Source: Paracoccaceae bacterium
GTDB taxonomy: Bacteria; Pseudomonadota; Alphaproteobacteria; Rhodobacterales; Rhodobacteraceae
Assembly (NCBI GenBank): GCA_017510335.1
Contig: JAFWNM010000007.1
Coordinates: forward strand, 1 to 64,000
Length of the DNA: 64,000 nt
Direction of reading: 5' to 3'
Below are positions 46,891 through 54,452 of the stretch, piece after piece. Position 1 is the stretch's first letter; the number at the start of each line of letters is the position of its first letter. A program made the position numbers and the translations under genes. The notes beneath the pieces are model-generated. The model saw only the letters and a list, made by a program, of their open reading frames with translations, did no database searches and was not told the DNA's origin.

Positions 46891-47796
46891 ATGGACCTGA
46901 CAGTTGCGCCAAACCCGTTTTTCTGGCGCGCCGATGCGGTGCGCGGTTTCTATGCCGCGCTGGCCGATGCCCCTGTGGCGCGGGTTGTGCTGGGGGAACT
47001 GGTCTGTTCCAAGCGGCTGCCCTTCTGGCAAGAGGAAATTCCGCAAGCGGTGGAATTCTTGCAGGCGGGCGGCAAGCAGGTGGCCCTGACCTCGCTTGCG
47101 CTGATTACGCTGAAGCGTGAACGCAAGTTGACCGCCGATTTGCTGGACCTGGGCCTGCCGGTCGAAGTGAATGACTTGTCCGCCCTGCACCATATTCCGC
47201 AGGGCGTGCCCTTCTGGGTGGGGCCGTTGGTCAATGTCTATAATGAAGGCACTTTGCGTTGGCTGGCGCGGCGGGGGGGCACGCGTATTTGCCTGCCGCC
47301 CGAATTGCCGATGGCATCTGTGGCCGTGTTGGCCAAAGTGGCGCAGGCCGAAGGCGTCGCGCTGGAAGTCTGGGGCCATGGGCGGCTGCCGCTGGCAATT
47401 TCCGGGCGTTGCTACCATGCACGGCTGCATGAACGCGCGAAGGATTCGTGCCAGTTTGTCTGTGAACAAGACCCTGATGGCCGCGATGTGGACACGCTGG
47501 AGGGGCAGCGTTTTCTGTCGGTGAACGGCGTTCAGACCCTTAGCCAAGCCTATGCCTGCATGGCCGACCACGCTGCAGAGCTGCGCGATATGGGCGTCAG
47601 TGCCTTGCGCCTGCAACCGCAATCGGTGGGGTTCGAGGGGGTGTGCAAGGCGTATTCCCGGCTTCTTGCAAGTGAACTGACACCCGCTGCACTGCTCGAA
47701 AATCTGCGCCTTGCGCATGCTGACATGCAATTCTGCGACGGTTTCGGGCGTGGGGCCGCTGGGGCAAGCTGGCAGGGGCGTGCGGCCACTGCCTGA
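46891..47796 (+). CDS. ubiV: Ubiquinone hydroxylation protein UbiV (peptidase U32 family)
   Basis: UbiV is the partner of UbiU. The 301-residue product from the ATG at 46891 (GGAGG 6 bases upstream) has cluster Cys in GELVCSKRLPFW and in the group GRCYHARLHERAKDSC plus QFVC. It begins MDLTVAPNPFFWRADAVRGF. A strong G/C hairpin begins 2 bases after its stop. Together ubiTUV should let the cell keep making ubiquinone during nitrate respiration. Confidence 0.95.
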   Translation: MDLTVAPNPFFWRADAVRGFYAALADAPVARVVLGELVCSKRLPFWQEEIPQAVEFLQAGGKQVALTSLALITLKRERKLTADLLDLGLPVEVNDLSALHHIPQGVPFWVGPLVNVYNEGTLRWLARRGGTRICLPPELPMASVAVLAKVAQAEGVALEVWGHGRLPLAISGRCYHARLHERAKDSCQFVCEQDPDGRDVDTLEGQRFLSVNGVQTLSQAYACMADHAAELRDMGVSALRLQPQSVGFEGVCKAYSRLLASELTPAALLENLRLAHADMQFCDGFGRGAAGASWQGRAATA

Positions 47797-47798
47797 CA

Positions 47799-47849
47799 GG
47801 GGGGGGCAAAATGGCGCTTGGCCCGCGTGATATACGATTTGCCCCCCCC
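47799..47849 (+). repeat. 12-bp G/C hairpin downstream of ubiV
   Basis: GGGGGGGGCAAA (47799-47810) pairs perfectly with TTTGCCCCCCCC (47838-47849) around a 27-base loop. No T-run follows. The C-tract can also pair with GGGGG at 47855-47859, so two exclusive structures are possible. Confidence 0.6.
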
Positions 47850-47907
47850 CCTGCGGGGGTAGTGCGTTTTGCAGGAATGGCACAGCACCACCGCCACAAG
47901 GTTTTAA

Positions 47908-47921
47908 TTGATATTGGTCAA
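47908..47921. promoter_or_regulatory. FNR-like site (one mismatch), distal, before DUF2478
   Basis: TTGATATTGGTCAA differs from the consensus by one base in the right arm. Its centre is 84 bases upstream of the exact site at 47992-48005, eight helical turns. It overlaps another dyad, ATATTGG-TCAA-CCAATAT (47911-47928), so a different regulator may bind instead. Confidence 0.5.
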
Positions 47922-47991
47922 CCAATATTTGCAGATAGATGAAGGTATCAGCATCCCATCAAGGAAAAAAGTTCCACCAGCGATGTTTGAT

Positions 47992-48005
47992 TTGATTTAT
48001 ATCAA
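47992..48005. promoter_or_regulatory. FNR-type site, proximal, before DUF2478-mogA
   Basis: TTGATTTATATCAA is an exact TTGAT-N4-ATCAA palindrome, centred 67 bases before the DUF2478 start. A transcript start 41.5 bases from the centre would fall near 48040, and TAGAAC at 48028-48033 suits a -10 element. Confidence 0.8.
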
Positions 48006-48014
48006 GGCTTATGC

Positions 48015-48036
48015 CTTGTTCGTGTCCTAGAACAAG
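48015..48036. promoter_or_regulatory. Inverted repeat over the DUF2478 core promoter
   Basis: CTTGTTC (48015-48021) and GAACAAG (48030-48036) form a perfect 7-bp inverted repeat with an 8-base spacer. It covers the predicted -10 element, where a bound repressor would block transcription. Confidence 0.5.
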
Positions 48037-48065
48037 CTTACGCCACCATATAAAGGACGCGTGCC

Positions 48066-48575
48066 ATGCTGTTGGGATACATTAGCCTGCCGGGTCGCGG
48101 CGCAAGTGATCTGTTTTTGTCCGACGTTGTTGCGCATCTGGACGGGCGCTTGCGGTTATGCGGCACAGTGCAAGCCAACACAGCGCGGGCAGACCGGCGC
48201 AAATGCGATATGGATTTGCAACTTCTTTCCTCGGGAAAGGTGTTGCGCATCAGCGAGGATCGCGGCGCACTGGCGCGCGGTTGCACCCTTGATACCAGTG
48301 TTCTGGCGCAGGCCGTGGCCGCGACAGAGGATGCGTTGTCAGGCGCTGATCTGCTGATCGTCAACAAATTTGGCAAGACCGAAGCCGAGGGGCGCGGCTT
48401 TACCCCCGTCATCGGGGAAGCGCTGTGCATCGGCTTGCCGGTTCTGGTGGGCGTGAACGGCCTGAACCTGCCCGCATTCAAGCGCTTTACCGACGGGCTT
48501 GCCACAACGCTTCCAGCGGATGTGCGGCGGGTCACCGACTGGTGCCTGCGCGCGGGCCTGCGCCATGCCGCCTGA
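48066..48575 (+). CDS. DUF2478 family protein linked to molybdenum cofactor genes
   Basis: The 169-residue product contains the DUF2478 landmarks: GYISLPGRGASDLFLSDVV at the start, CDMDLQLLSSGKVLRIS, and DLLIVNKFGKTEAEGRGFTP. The family is found near molybdate-uptake and molybdenum-cofactor genes. The lysine-rich NKFGK segment resembles a nucleotide-binding motif, but the reaction is unknown. An AAGGA lies about 9 bases before the ATG. It overlaps mogA by 11 bases, and two FNR-type sites lie upstream, so it is likely induced with nitrate respiration. Confidence 0.85.
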   Translation: MLLGYISLPGRGASDLFLSDVVAHLDGRLRLCGTVQANTARADRRKCDMDLQLLSSGKVLRISEDRGALARGCTLDTSVLAQAVAATEDALSGADLLIVNKFGKTEAEGRGFTPVIGEALCIGLPVLVGVNGLNLPAFKRFTDGLATTLPADVRRVTDWCLRAGLRHAA

Positions 48576-49101
48576 ACCCGCGCAAATTGCCATTTTGACA
48601 GTGTCGGACCGCGCGTCGCGCGGGGAATATGCGGACCTTGGCGGCCCTGCTGCCGAAGAATGGGTGCGACATGTGGTGACCACGCCTGTTTTGATCACGC
48701 GCCAGATTGTGCCTGACGGGCGCGAAACTGTGGCGGATGCCATGCGCGCTTTGGCGGGGGGTGGTGCCGATCTGGTTTTGGTTACTGGCGGCACTGGTCC
48801 TGCCCCGCGCGACCGCACCCCCGAAGCGCTGGCCGATATCATCGATTTCGACCTGCCAGGCTTTGGCGAGGAAATGCGCCGTGCGTCCCTGGCCGAGGTG
48901 CCGACCGCGATCTTGTCCCGACAGGGTGCGGGCGTGCGCGGGCAAACCCTGTTCATTACCTTGCCGGGCAAACCCGCTGCAATTGCGACCTGCCTGCACG
49001 CGGTTTTCGCCGCTGTGCCCTATTGTCTGGACCTGATCGGCGCGCGGCGCATCGAAACCGACCCGGCGCGCTGCGCGGCGTTCCGGCCTAAATCTGGCTA
49101 G
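48565..49101 (+). CDS. mogA: Molybdopterin adenylyltransferase MogA/MoaB
   Basis: MogA activates molybdopterin with AMP before molybdenum insertion. The 178-residue product from the ATG at 48565 has TVSDRASRGEYADLGGPAAE, the core motif LVLVTGGTGPAPRDRTPEAL and TLPGKPAAIATCL near the end. These are standard for the MoaB/MogA family. The coding overlap with DUF2478 means that both are translated from one mRNA. Enzymes such as NarG need its product. Confidence 0.92.
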   Translation: MPPEPAQIAILTVSDRASRGEYADLGGPAAEEWVRHVVTTPVLITRQIVPDGRETVADAMRALAGGGADLVLVTGGTGPAPRDRTPEALADIIDFDLPGFGEEMRRASLAEVPTAILSRQGAGVRGQTLFITLPGKPAAIATCLHAVFAAVPYCLDLIGARRIETDPARCAAFRPKSG

Positions 49102-49115
49102 AGTGTGTTCCGCAA

Positions 49116-49174
49116 AATGGGACTGATTTTGGGTTTTTAACATTCTAAATCAATAAATTACAGCATGTCCCGTT
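49116..49174. repeat. Imperfect inverted repeat after mogA
   Basis: AATGGGAC (49116-49123) and GTCCCGTT (49167-49174) are inverted with one mismatch, separated by an AT-rich core. The make-up resembles short intergenic palindromic repeats of alphaproteobacteria. Its copy number cannot be judged from one window. Confidence 0.4.
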
Positions 49175-49260
49175 CATGTGTATTCACGCGCCGCGCCTTG
49201 AATTTTTGATGCCGTATCGTAGTCAAGCAGAAAACCGGCATCCAGAACCCTGCAACATGC

Positions 49261-49934
49261 TCAGGGCAGGAAACGCGGCCAGATAGTCACGCCTGCCAGA
49301 ATGTGGTGTCCCCCCACCAACACTGCCACGCCCGCGCATCCGGCCCAAAGCCGCAAGCCGGCCCGTGGTGGCAAGCCCGGTGCCGCAGTGCGGCTGGCTG
49401 ACCGCAGCGCTTGCCATGGCGCGCGCCCGATCTGGCGCTGTTTGCGTCTGTCGATCAGCGCCATTCCCAGCGCTGCGAAGACGCCAAACCCCCCGAACAT
49501 CAGCGCATGTGCCAGATCCCCGTTCACGGCCAGATGCGCGCCCGCCCATAGACCCAGCGCCATCAGAACCGGGTGGCGTATCAGGCCAATAATCTCGGGG
49601 CGGTCGGGGTTGAAATTGTGGTTTGCCGCACCCCCAAAGGAAAACGGGTTCGGGCGCCCAAGCGATAGCGCCAGAAGTGCACAGGCGGGTATCATGCCTG
49701 CCAGCACGATCCAGTGCGCGCCTGCAGGCATGGGCCAAAGTGCCACATGTGGCGCGCGACCCGCAGCCAGAAACAGCCACGCCAAAACCCCAAGCGACAG
49801 GCAGAATATGCCAGCCCGAACCCGCCCCGCCCCAGACGCTGCACCAACCATGGTTTGACCGGCGGGCGCACTGGAACTGCATGTGTGACGATAAACAGCG
49901 CCCATGCCGCGCCATATTCCCCCCAGCCCGTCAT
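49261..49934 (-). pseudogene. nnrU: NnrU-family membrane protein, frameshifted
   Basis: NnrU is an inner-membrane protein of about 220 residues tied to nitrogen-oxide metabolism. Here the N-terminus lies in one frame from an ATG at 49934 (MTGWGEYGAAWALFIVTHAV to GGFGLAYSA). The rest lies in another frame (LSLGVLAWLFLAAGRAPHVA to the stop at 49261). The two parts join exactly at 49800-49802, where one extra C would restore a single frame. The downstream part is intact and keeps the family motifs NFNPDRPEIIGLIRHPVLMA. The cause is either a real one-base deletion or a base-call error in a GCC(C) run. The start overlaps the nnrS stop. Confidence 0.8.
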
Positions 49935-51142
49935 GAGGGGTGCGCCCGGCTGACCGCTTTTGCGTTTGCTTTCGGGCGTGTCAGAATGGGCCAGAATACC
50001 GCTGAAAACCCGCCAAACGCCGCAACCCAGAATGCCCCTGCCAAATGCAGCAGCCACATTTCCGCAGGCCATAGTCCTGCCAGAAAACGCGCGCAGATGG
50101 CTGCGATCAACGCCAGATACACTGCCGCCACCGCGCGGTTGGCCGTCAGCGGCAACCCGGCATGGCCAAGGCTGGCGCGCGTCATCACCGCAAGCGTCAT
50201 CAGCCCAATGGCACCTGCCAGCCAGACATGCCGCGCCCCCGAGTGGGGCAGCAGGTCAAGGGCCGCCGCGCCCACTGTCAAAAAGCCCAGCGCCAGCATC
50301 GCATAGGCCGCATGCAGCACCCAGACCAAGGGTTCGGACCAGGTTTGCAGGCCCTGCCAGCGCGACAGACGCCAGAAATTTGCGGCCCCTGCAAGCAGGC
50401 ACACCACAGCAGTGAATGTGTTGAACGGTGCAACTACGAAGGCCAGCAGCGCCGCCCCTGTCAGCACCATAACGGCGCCATCCGCGCGGTTGAACGCGAC
50501 AGGCAGGCGGGCGGCGTGCCGCTTGGCCAGCCAGTTGCGTGTGAAACTTGGCACGATGCGCCCCCCGACCAGTGCAATCAGCATCAGCACTGCCCCCAGC
50601 CCCAACCGAAGGCCGACCCCGTCCTGGGCAGGGCCGGTTGCGGCCTGATGGTGGAACAGCGCATTGGCCATGGCAAACATTGCCACCAGTCCAAGCACGG
50701 GCAGATTGCGCCAGTTGCGCCCCGAAATAATTTCACGCGCAAGAAACCCAACCAGCGCGACTGGCAAGGCCAGATCGGCCAGCGCCACGCCCAACGCAGG
50801 CCAGGACGCGCCAATCATCACTGCCCCCCGCCCCAATATCCACAGACCCACCAACCCGGCCAGCGGCCAGCCCATGACGGGCAGGCGCCCTGTCCAGTTC
50901 GGCACCGCCGTCAGCAAAAAACCCGCAATCACAGCCGACAGATACCCGAACACGAAAGCATGCACATGCCAGCCCGTCGGGGCAAACGCGATGGGCAAGG
51001 GGGCGTGCCCCGTTTGCAGCAGTATCCAGTAGACCATTGCGAACGCCGCCCACAGGCCGGACACAAGAAAGAAGGGACGAAACCCGTAGCTTAGCAACGC
51101 AGGGCCTGTCCAGTTACGGCGGGCAGCAGCGGTTGTTGTCAT
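49931..51142 (-). CDS. nnrS: NnrS family heme-copper membrane protein
   Basis: NnrS is a twelve-helix inner-membrane protein that binds heme and copper and protects cells from nitrosative stress. The 403-residue sequence begins MTTTAAARRNWTGPALLSYG and continues GFRPFF, the family mark. It has the conserved GWHVHAFVFGYLSAVIAGFL, SFTRNWLAKR, and MTRASLGHAGLPL segments with several His candidates. It lies 82 bases after nosX and before nnrU. It needs no promoter of its own if it is read from the nos operon; no FNR-type site was seen in front of it. Confidence 0.92.
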   Translation of the reverse strand: MTTTAAARRNWTGPALLSYGFRPFFLVSGLWAAFAMVYWILLQTGHAPLPIAFAPTGWHVHAFVFGYLSAVIAGFLLTAVPNWTGRLPVMGWPLAGLVGLWILGRGAVMIGASWPALGVALADLALPVALVGFLAREIISGRNWRNLPVLGLVAMFAMANALFHHQAATGPAQDGVGLRLGLGAVLMLIALVGGRIVPSFTRNWLAKRHAARLPVAFNRADGAVMVLTGAALLAFVVAPFNTFTAVVCLLAGAANFWRLSRWQGLQTWSEPLVWVLHAAYAMLALGFLTVGAAALDLLPHSGARHVWLAGAIGLMTLAVMTRASLGHAGLPLTANRAVAAVYLALIAAICARFLAGLWPAEMWLLHLAGAFWVAAFGGFSAVFWPILTRPKANAKAVSRAHPS

Positions 51143-51224
51143 GGGGCGAAGTCCCTTCTTGTTTCAGACATGGGGGGCAGGTCGCGGCCTTTTGGTCGGA
51201 AACCGGCGCGTTGCCGGGGGGCTG

Positions 51225-52163
51225 TCATGCCGCAACCAGCGCCGCAAGGCGTGCTTGGGGGAAGCGGGTCAGGCACCGGGCAATTTCGGGGCCGTCCATC
51301 AGGCAAAACGCGGTGCTCAATCCATCGGCCAGCCATGCATCGGGCGCAATGACACTGACCAGCGCCCAGTTCGGTTGCGCGGGGAACCCTGTTTTCGGGT
51401 TCAGGATATGGCCGACACGGCCTTGGCCGTCAAAACTTATGCCATGCGGCGCAGAACTTGCCAGCGCGGCATCCATCAACGGAACCCTGTCTGGCAACAC
51501 ATTCTGCCCAGCCTGCAAGCCGATCTGCCAGGGCGTGCCACCGGGGGCCTGACCCAGCGCCGCGAATTCCCCGGTATTGACCAGCACATCGCGCAACCCC
51601 TGTGCGCGCAACAGTGCCGCGACCCTGTCGGCAATATAGCCCTGCGCGATACCGTTCAGGCTAAGGGCCATGCCAGCGTCAAGTGCGATCGCTGCCGTGC
51701 CCAGACGCACACGGTCAAACCCGACATGCGCCAAAACTGCGCGGCGCGTCTGTCGATCAGGCAGTGCGGCTGCGTCCATCCCTGCAAAATGGCGCGCATG
51801 CAATGCCCAAAGTGGCTGGATCGTCGGGTCAAACAGCCCGTCTGTGGCACTGTGCAACTGGGCGCAGCGGCTCAGGCAGTCCAACAATTCCGGCGGTGGG
51901 GCAGACAAGCTGCCCGCGGCATTCAGTTGGTTCAGCGCGGACCCGGGCCTATGCAGGCTGAACACGGCTTCCAGACGGGCAATCTCGGCGCGGGCGATAT
52001 CGACAATCCGGGCGGCATCAGGGTGTGCCAGCGTGATCGAGGCATCGGCCCCAAGTGCGACACCGCGCCAGTGATGCACGGCCTGTGCCTGCACCGCTGC
52101 CGGAATGCCGGCGGCGGCAACAGCCGATATGGCAAGAAAGCGACGACGCGATAATTTGCCCAT
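51225..52163 (-). CDS. nosX: FAD:protein FMN transferase NosX (ApbE family)
   Basis: NosX attaches FMN to a Thr of NosR so that NosR can pass electrons to nitrous oxide reductase. The 312-residue product begins at the ATG at 52163, with GGGGG about 6 bases upstream; an ATG at 52169 is also possible. A twin-arginine signal (SRRRFLAISAVAAAG) directs it to the periplasm. ApbE motifs include LNGIAQGYIADRVAAL, LVNTGEFAALG and VGHILNPKTGFPAQ. It lies just after nosL, as in other rhodobacterial nos operons. Confidence 0.92.
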   Translation of the reverse strand: MGKLSRRRFLAISAVAAAGIPAAVQAQAVHHWRGVALGADASITLAHPDAARIVDIARAEIARLEAVFSLHRPGSALNQLNAAGSLSAPPPELLDCLSRCAQLHSATDGLFDPTIQPLWALHARHFAGMDAAALPDRQTRRAVLAHVGFDRVRLGTAAIALDAGMALSLNGIAQGYIADRVAALLRAQGLRDVLVNTGEFAALGQAPGGTPWQIGLQAGQNVLPDRVPLMDAALASSAPHGISFDGQGRVGHILNPKTGFPAQPNWALVSVIAPDAWLADGLSTAFCLMDGPEIARCLTRFPQARLAALVAA

Positions 52164-52165
52164 GG

Positions 52166-52744
52166 TCATCCCCCATGCCCGTGCGACAGGGTGCGCAGCC
52201 GGTCCGCGAAATCGCCTTCGTCATCGGTTCCGATGTCATGCTCGAATTCGACGGGGGCCAGAACCATGTCATCGGTGATCGCGTCGAGGCGCAAAACCTC
52301 GCCCCCGTGGCGCGCGATGAAGGCCTGTGCCGCGGCCAGTGTGGCAAAAGGCACCAGTTCGGGCATGTCCATGCCCCCCATCCTGTCAGACCCGGTGACA
52401 TACTGCGCCGCAGATGCCAGAATCCAGTTATCGGCGCCGGGGCTGTCCCATGTGGCATTCGCTGCCCCCATGTCCGAGACATAGATCGCAGCAATCATGT
52501 GGCTTTGTTCGGGCATGCGGTCATAGGCAACCGCATCGCGCACCTGACTGAAGAACAGCGGGTCCGGCAGTCCGTCAAGAAACACCTGCGCCTTGGGGCC
52601 GGGGTGTTCGATCATTTCCATCTGGCAGAAATGGCCCACGGCCTCGGCGGTCATGGTGACGGGGGCGGGTAAACTGGCGGTGCCATCCTCGCGGCACGCC
52701 CCCAAGGCCAGCAGGGCAAGCACCAGCAAAAGTTTAGGGGTCAT
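52166..52744 (-). CDS. nosL: Copper chaperone lipoprotein NosL
   Basis: NosL delivers Cu(I) to nitrous oxide reductase. The 192-residue product has a signal sequence with the lipobox Cys17 (LALGACRED) and the copper motif GHFCQMEMIEHPGPKAQVF. The C-terminal domain ends Asp- and His-rich (LRTLSHGHGG). It starts within the nosY stop (ATGA overlap) and ends beside nosX. Confidence 0.93.
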   Translation of the reverse strand: MTPKLLLVLALLALGACREDGTASLPAPVTMTAEAVGHFCQMEMIEHPGPKAQVFLDGLPDPLFFSQVRDAVAYDRMPEQSHMIAAIYVSDMGAANATWDSPGADNWILASAAQYVTGSDRMGGMDMPELVPFATLAAAQAFIARHGGEVLRLDAITDDMVLAPVEFEHDIGTDDEGDFADRLRTLSHGHGG

Positions 52745-53562
52745 GGGGTTACCTTTCTGAAGGCCAGCGCCGCCAGACCAAGGCCCAGAAGCGGCCATAG
52801 CAGGATCGACGCCAGCGCATGCGCCGCCGGGATGGCATGGGCAGCCGCGCCAATTCCGGCAGCGGCCGCTGTCGCCTCGGAAGCGGCAAGGTTGTAAAGG
52901 CGGAAGGCATCGGCGGGGTTGCCGACCAGCAGCCAAGGGAAGATCCGGGTGGTGAAGCGCCCCCCATCATCGGCCACCACTGCGGCCAGCAGGCCCAGAT
53001 CATACAGAACGATCATCACCAGCCACAGCGCGATGGCCAGCCCCGCTGCAGCGCCGGGACGGCGCGCAAGGCTTGAGATCGCATAGCCGATTGCCACAAA
53101 TGCCGCGCCCAGCAGAAGCGAGGTCCAGAACAGCCGCAGCATGGCCGGAAACCCCGCACTGGCGCGGGGGTCCGCCCAGATCGCTGCGCCTGCGGCCAGC
53201 CCGTAGCCGATGGCCACCGCCAGCGACAGGATCAACAGATGCGCGATGAACTTGCCCAGCAGGATTTCGAACCGCCCCAAGGGATAGGTCAGCATCAAGG
53301 GCAGCGTGCCGCGCTCGACCTCTCCTGCGATGGCGTCAAAACTCATCAGCAGGGCAACCAGCGGCACAAGGTATACTGCAAGACTGGTCAGGCTGGCCAC
53401 TGTTACCGACAGCCGGTCAGCGCCCAATGTGCCGGTGGGCGCGCTGCCGGCCCCTGTCAGAACCAGCGAGAAAACAGCCATCATGGCAATCGCGATGGCC
53501 ACCCAGCGGTTGCGAAACGCAATACGGAATTCGGCCGCGGAAATGGCGAGGATGGCGTTCAT
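52741..53562 (-). CDS. nosY: ABC transporter permease NosY
   Basis: NosY is the membrane subunit of NosFY, which with NosD supports sulfur and copper supply for the CuZ site of NosZ. The 273-residue product begins MNAILAISAAEFRIAFRNRW and has six helices. The family segment DAIAGEVERGTLPLMLTYPL is present. It overlaps both nosF and nosL by 4 bases. Confidence 0.94.
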   Translation of the reverse strand: MNAILAISAAEFRIAFRNRWVAIAIAMMAVFSLVLTGAGSAPTGTLGADRLSVTVASLTSLAVYLVPLVALLMSFDAIAGEVERGTLPLMLTYPLGRFEILLGKFIAHLLILSLAVAIGYGLAAGAAIWADPRASAGFPAMLRLFWTSLLLGAAFVAIGYAISSLARRPGAAAGLAIALWLVMIVLYDLGLLAAVVADDGGRFTTRIFPWLLVGNPADAFRLYNLAASEATAAAAGIGAAAHAIPAAHALASILLWPLLGLGLAALAFRKVTP

Positions 53563-54452
53563 ATGCGCACCTGCTTACTGAAATGGCTGTAAAGATCTTC
53601 AAGGCTGGGCGGGATCACATCGACATCTTTGACCAGATCGGCCAAGGCCGTGACCTGGCTTAGGCGCGCAAGTTTCTGGTCTGGCGGAAAGCTCAGGTTG
53701 ATTGTGGACCCGTTGAACCGCACCCCGCCCAAAGAACTGGCGACCCTGTCTGCCACGCCCTTGCGTGCGCAAACCTGCATCTGGATGGGCAAGGCGGCTT
53801 GTTGGCGCAACTGCGCAAGCGACGCATTGGCCACCATCATCCCTTGCGACAGGATCACAATGCGGTCTGTGCGGGCCTCCACCTCGGTCAGGGCGTGGCT
53901 GGACAGCAGGATTGACGCACCATCAGCCGCCAGCCCGTCCAGTGTGGCATAGAAATCGCGGCGCGATACGGGGTCCAGCCCCGAAGTGGGTTCATCCAGC
54001 ACCAGCAGGCGCGGCGTGCCGATCAGCGCTTGTGCCAGCCCGACGCGCTGGCGCATGCCCTTGGAATAGGTACCGATCCGGCGTTTGGCGGCATGGCCAA
54101 GGCCCACACGTTCCAACAGACCCATCGCATCGCGCACAGGCTGGCCGCGCAGCCGCAGATAGGTGCAAAGCTGTTCCAAGCCGGTCAGCGCCGGATGGAA
54201 CGCCACGTTTTCGGGCAGATACGCCACTTGGCGGCGCACAGCGCGGTCGCCCGGCGCGGCCCCCAGCACCTGCACATCGCCGCCGTCATGGGCAATCAGG
54301 CCAAGGACGATTTTCATCAGTGTGGATTTGCCTGCCCCGTTATGGCCCAGCAGGGCCACACGTTCGCCGGGCGCGACCGTGAAGCTGACATCGCGCAGGG
54401 CGTGTGTCGCGCCGAATGTCTTAGTGAGCTGTGAGAGGGTCAAACTCGCCAT
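53559..54452 (-). CDS. nosF: ABC transporter ATPase NosF
   Basis: NosF powers NosY. The 297-residue product from the ATG at 54452 (GGAAGG 7 bases upstream) has Walker A GHNGAGKST, signature YSKGMRQRVGLAQAL, Walker B LLVLDEPTSGLD and the H-loop SSHALTEVE. In-frame ATGs at 54455 and 54467 are alternative starts. It overlaps the end of nosD by about 32 bases, an unusually long overlap. Confidence 0.94.
   Translation of the reverse strand: MASLTLSQLTKTFGATHALRDVSFTVAPGERVALLGHNGAGKSTLMKIVLGLIAHDGGDVQVLGAAPGDRAVRRQVAYLPENVAFHPALTGLEQLCTYLRLRGQPVRDAMGLLERVGLGHAAKRRIGTYSKGMRQRVGLAQALIGTPRLLVLDEPTSGLDPVSRRDFYATLDGLAADGASILLSSHALTEVEARTDRIVILSQGMMVANASLAQLRQQAALPIQMQVCARKGVADRVASSLGGVRFNGSTINLSFPPDQKLARLSQVTALADLVKDVDVIPPSLEDLYSHFSKQVRI

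Noticed and set aside
47837-47890. Intrinsic terminator after ubiV
   Set aside because: The hairpin is strong but no T-run follows it, so I list it only as a structured repeat.
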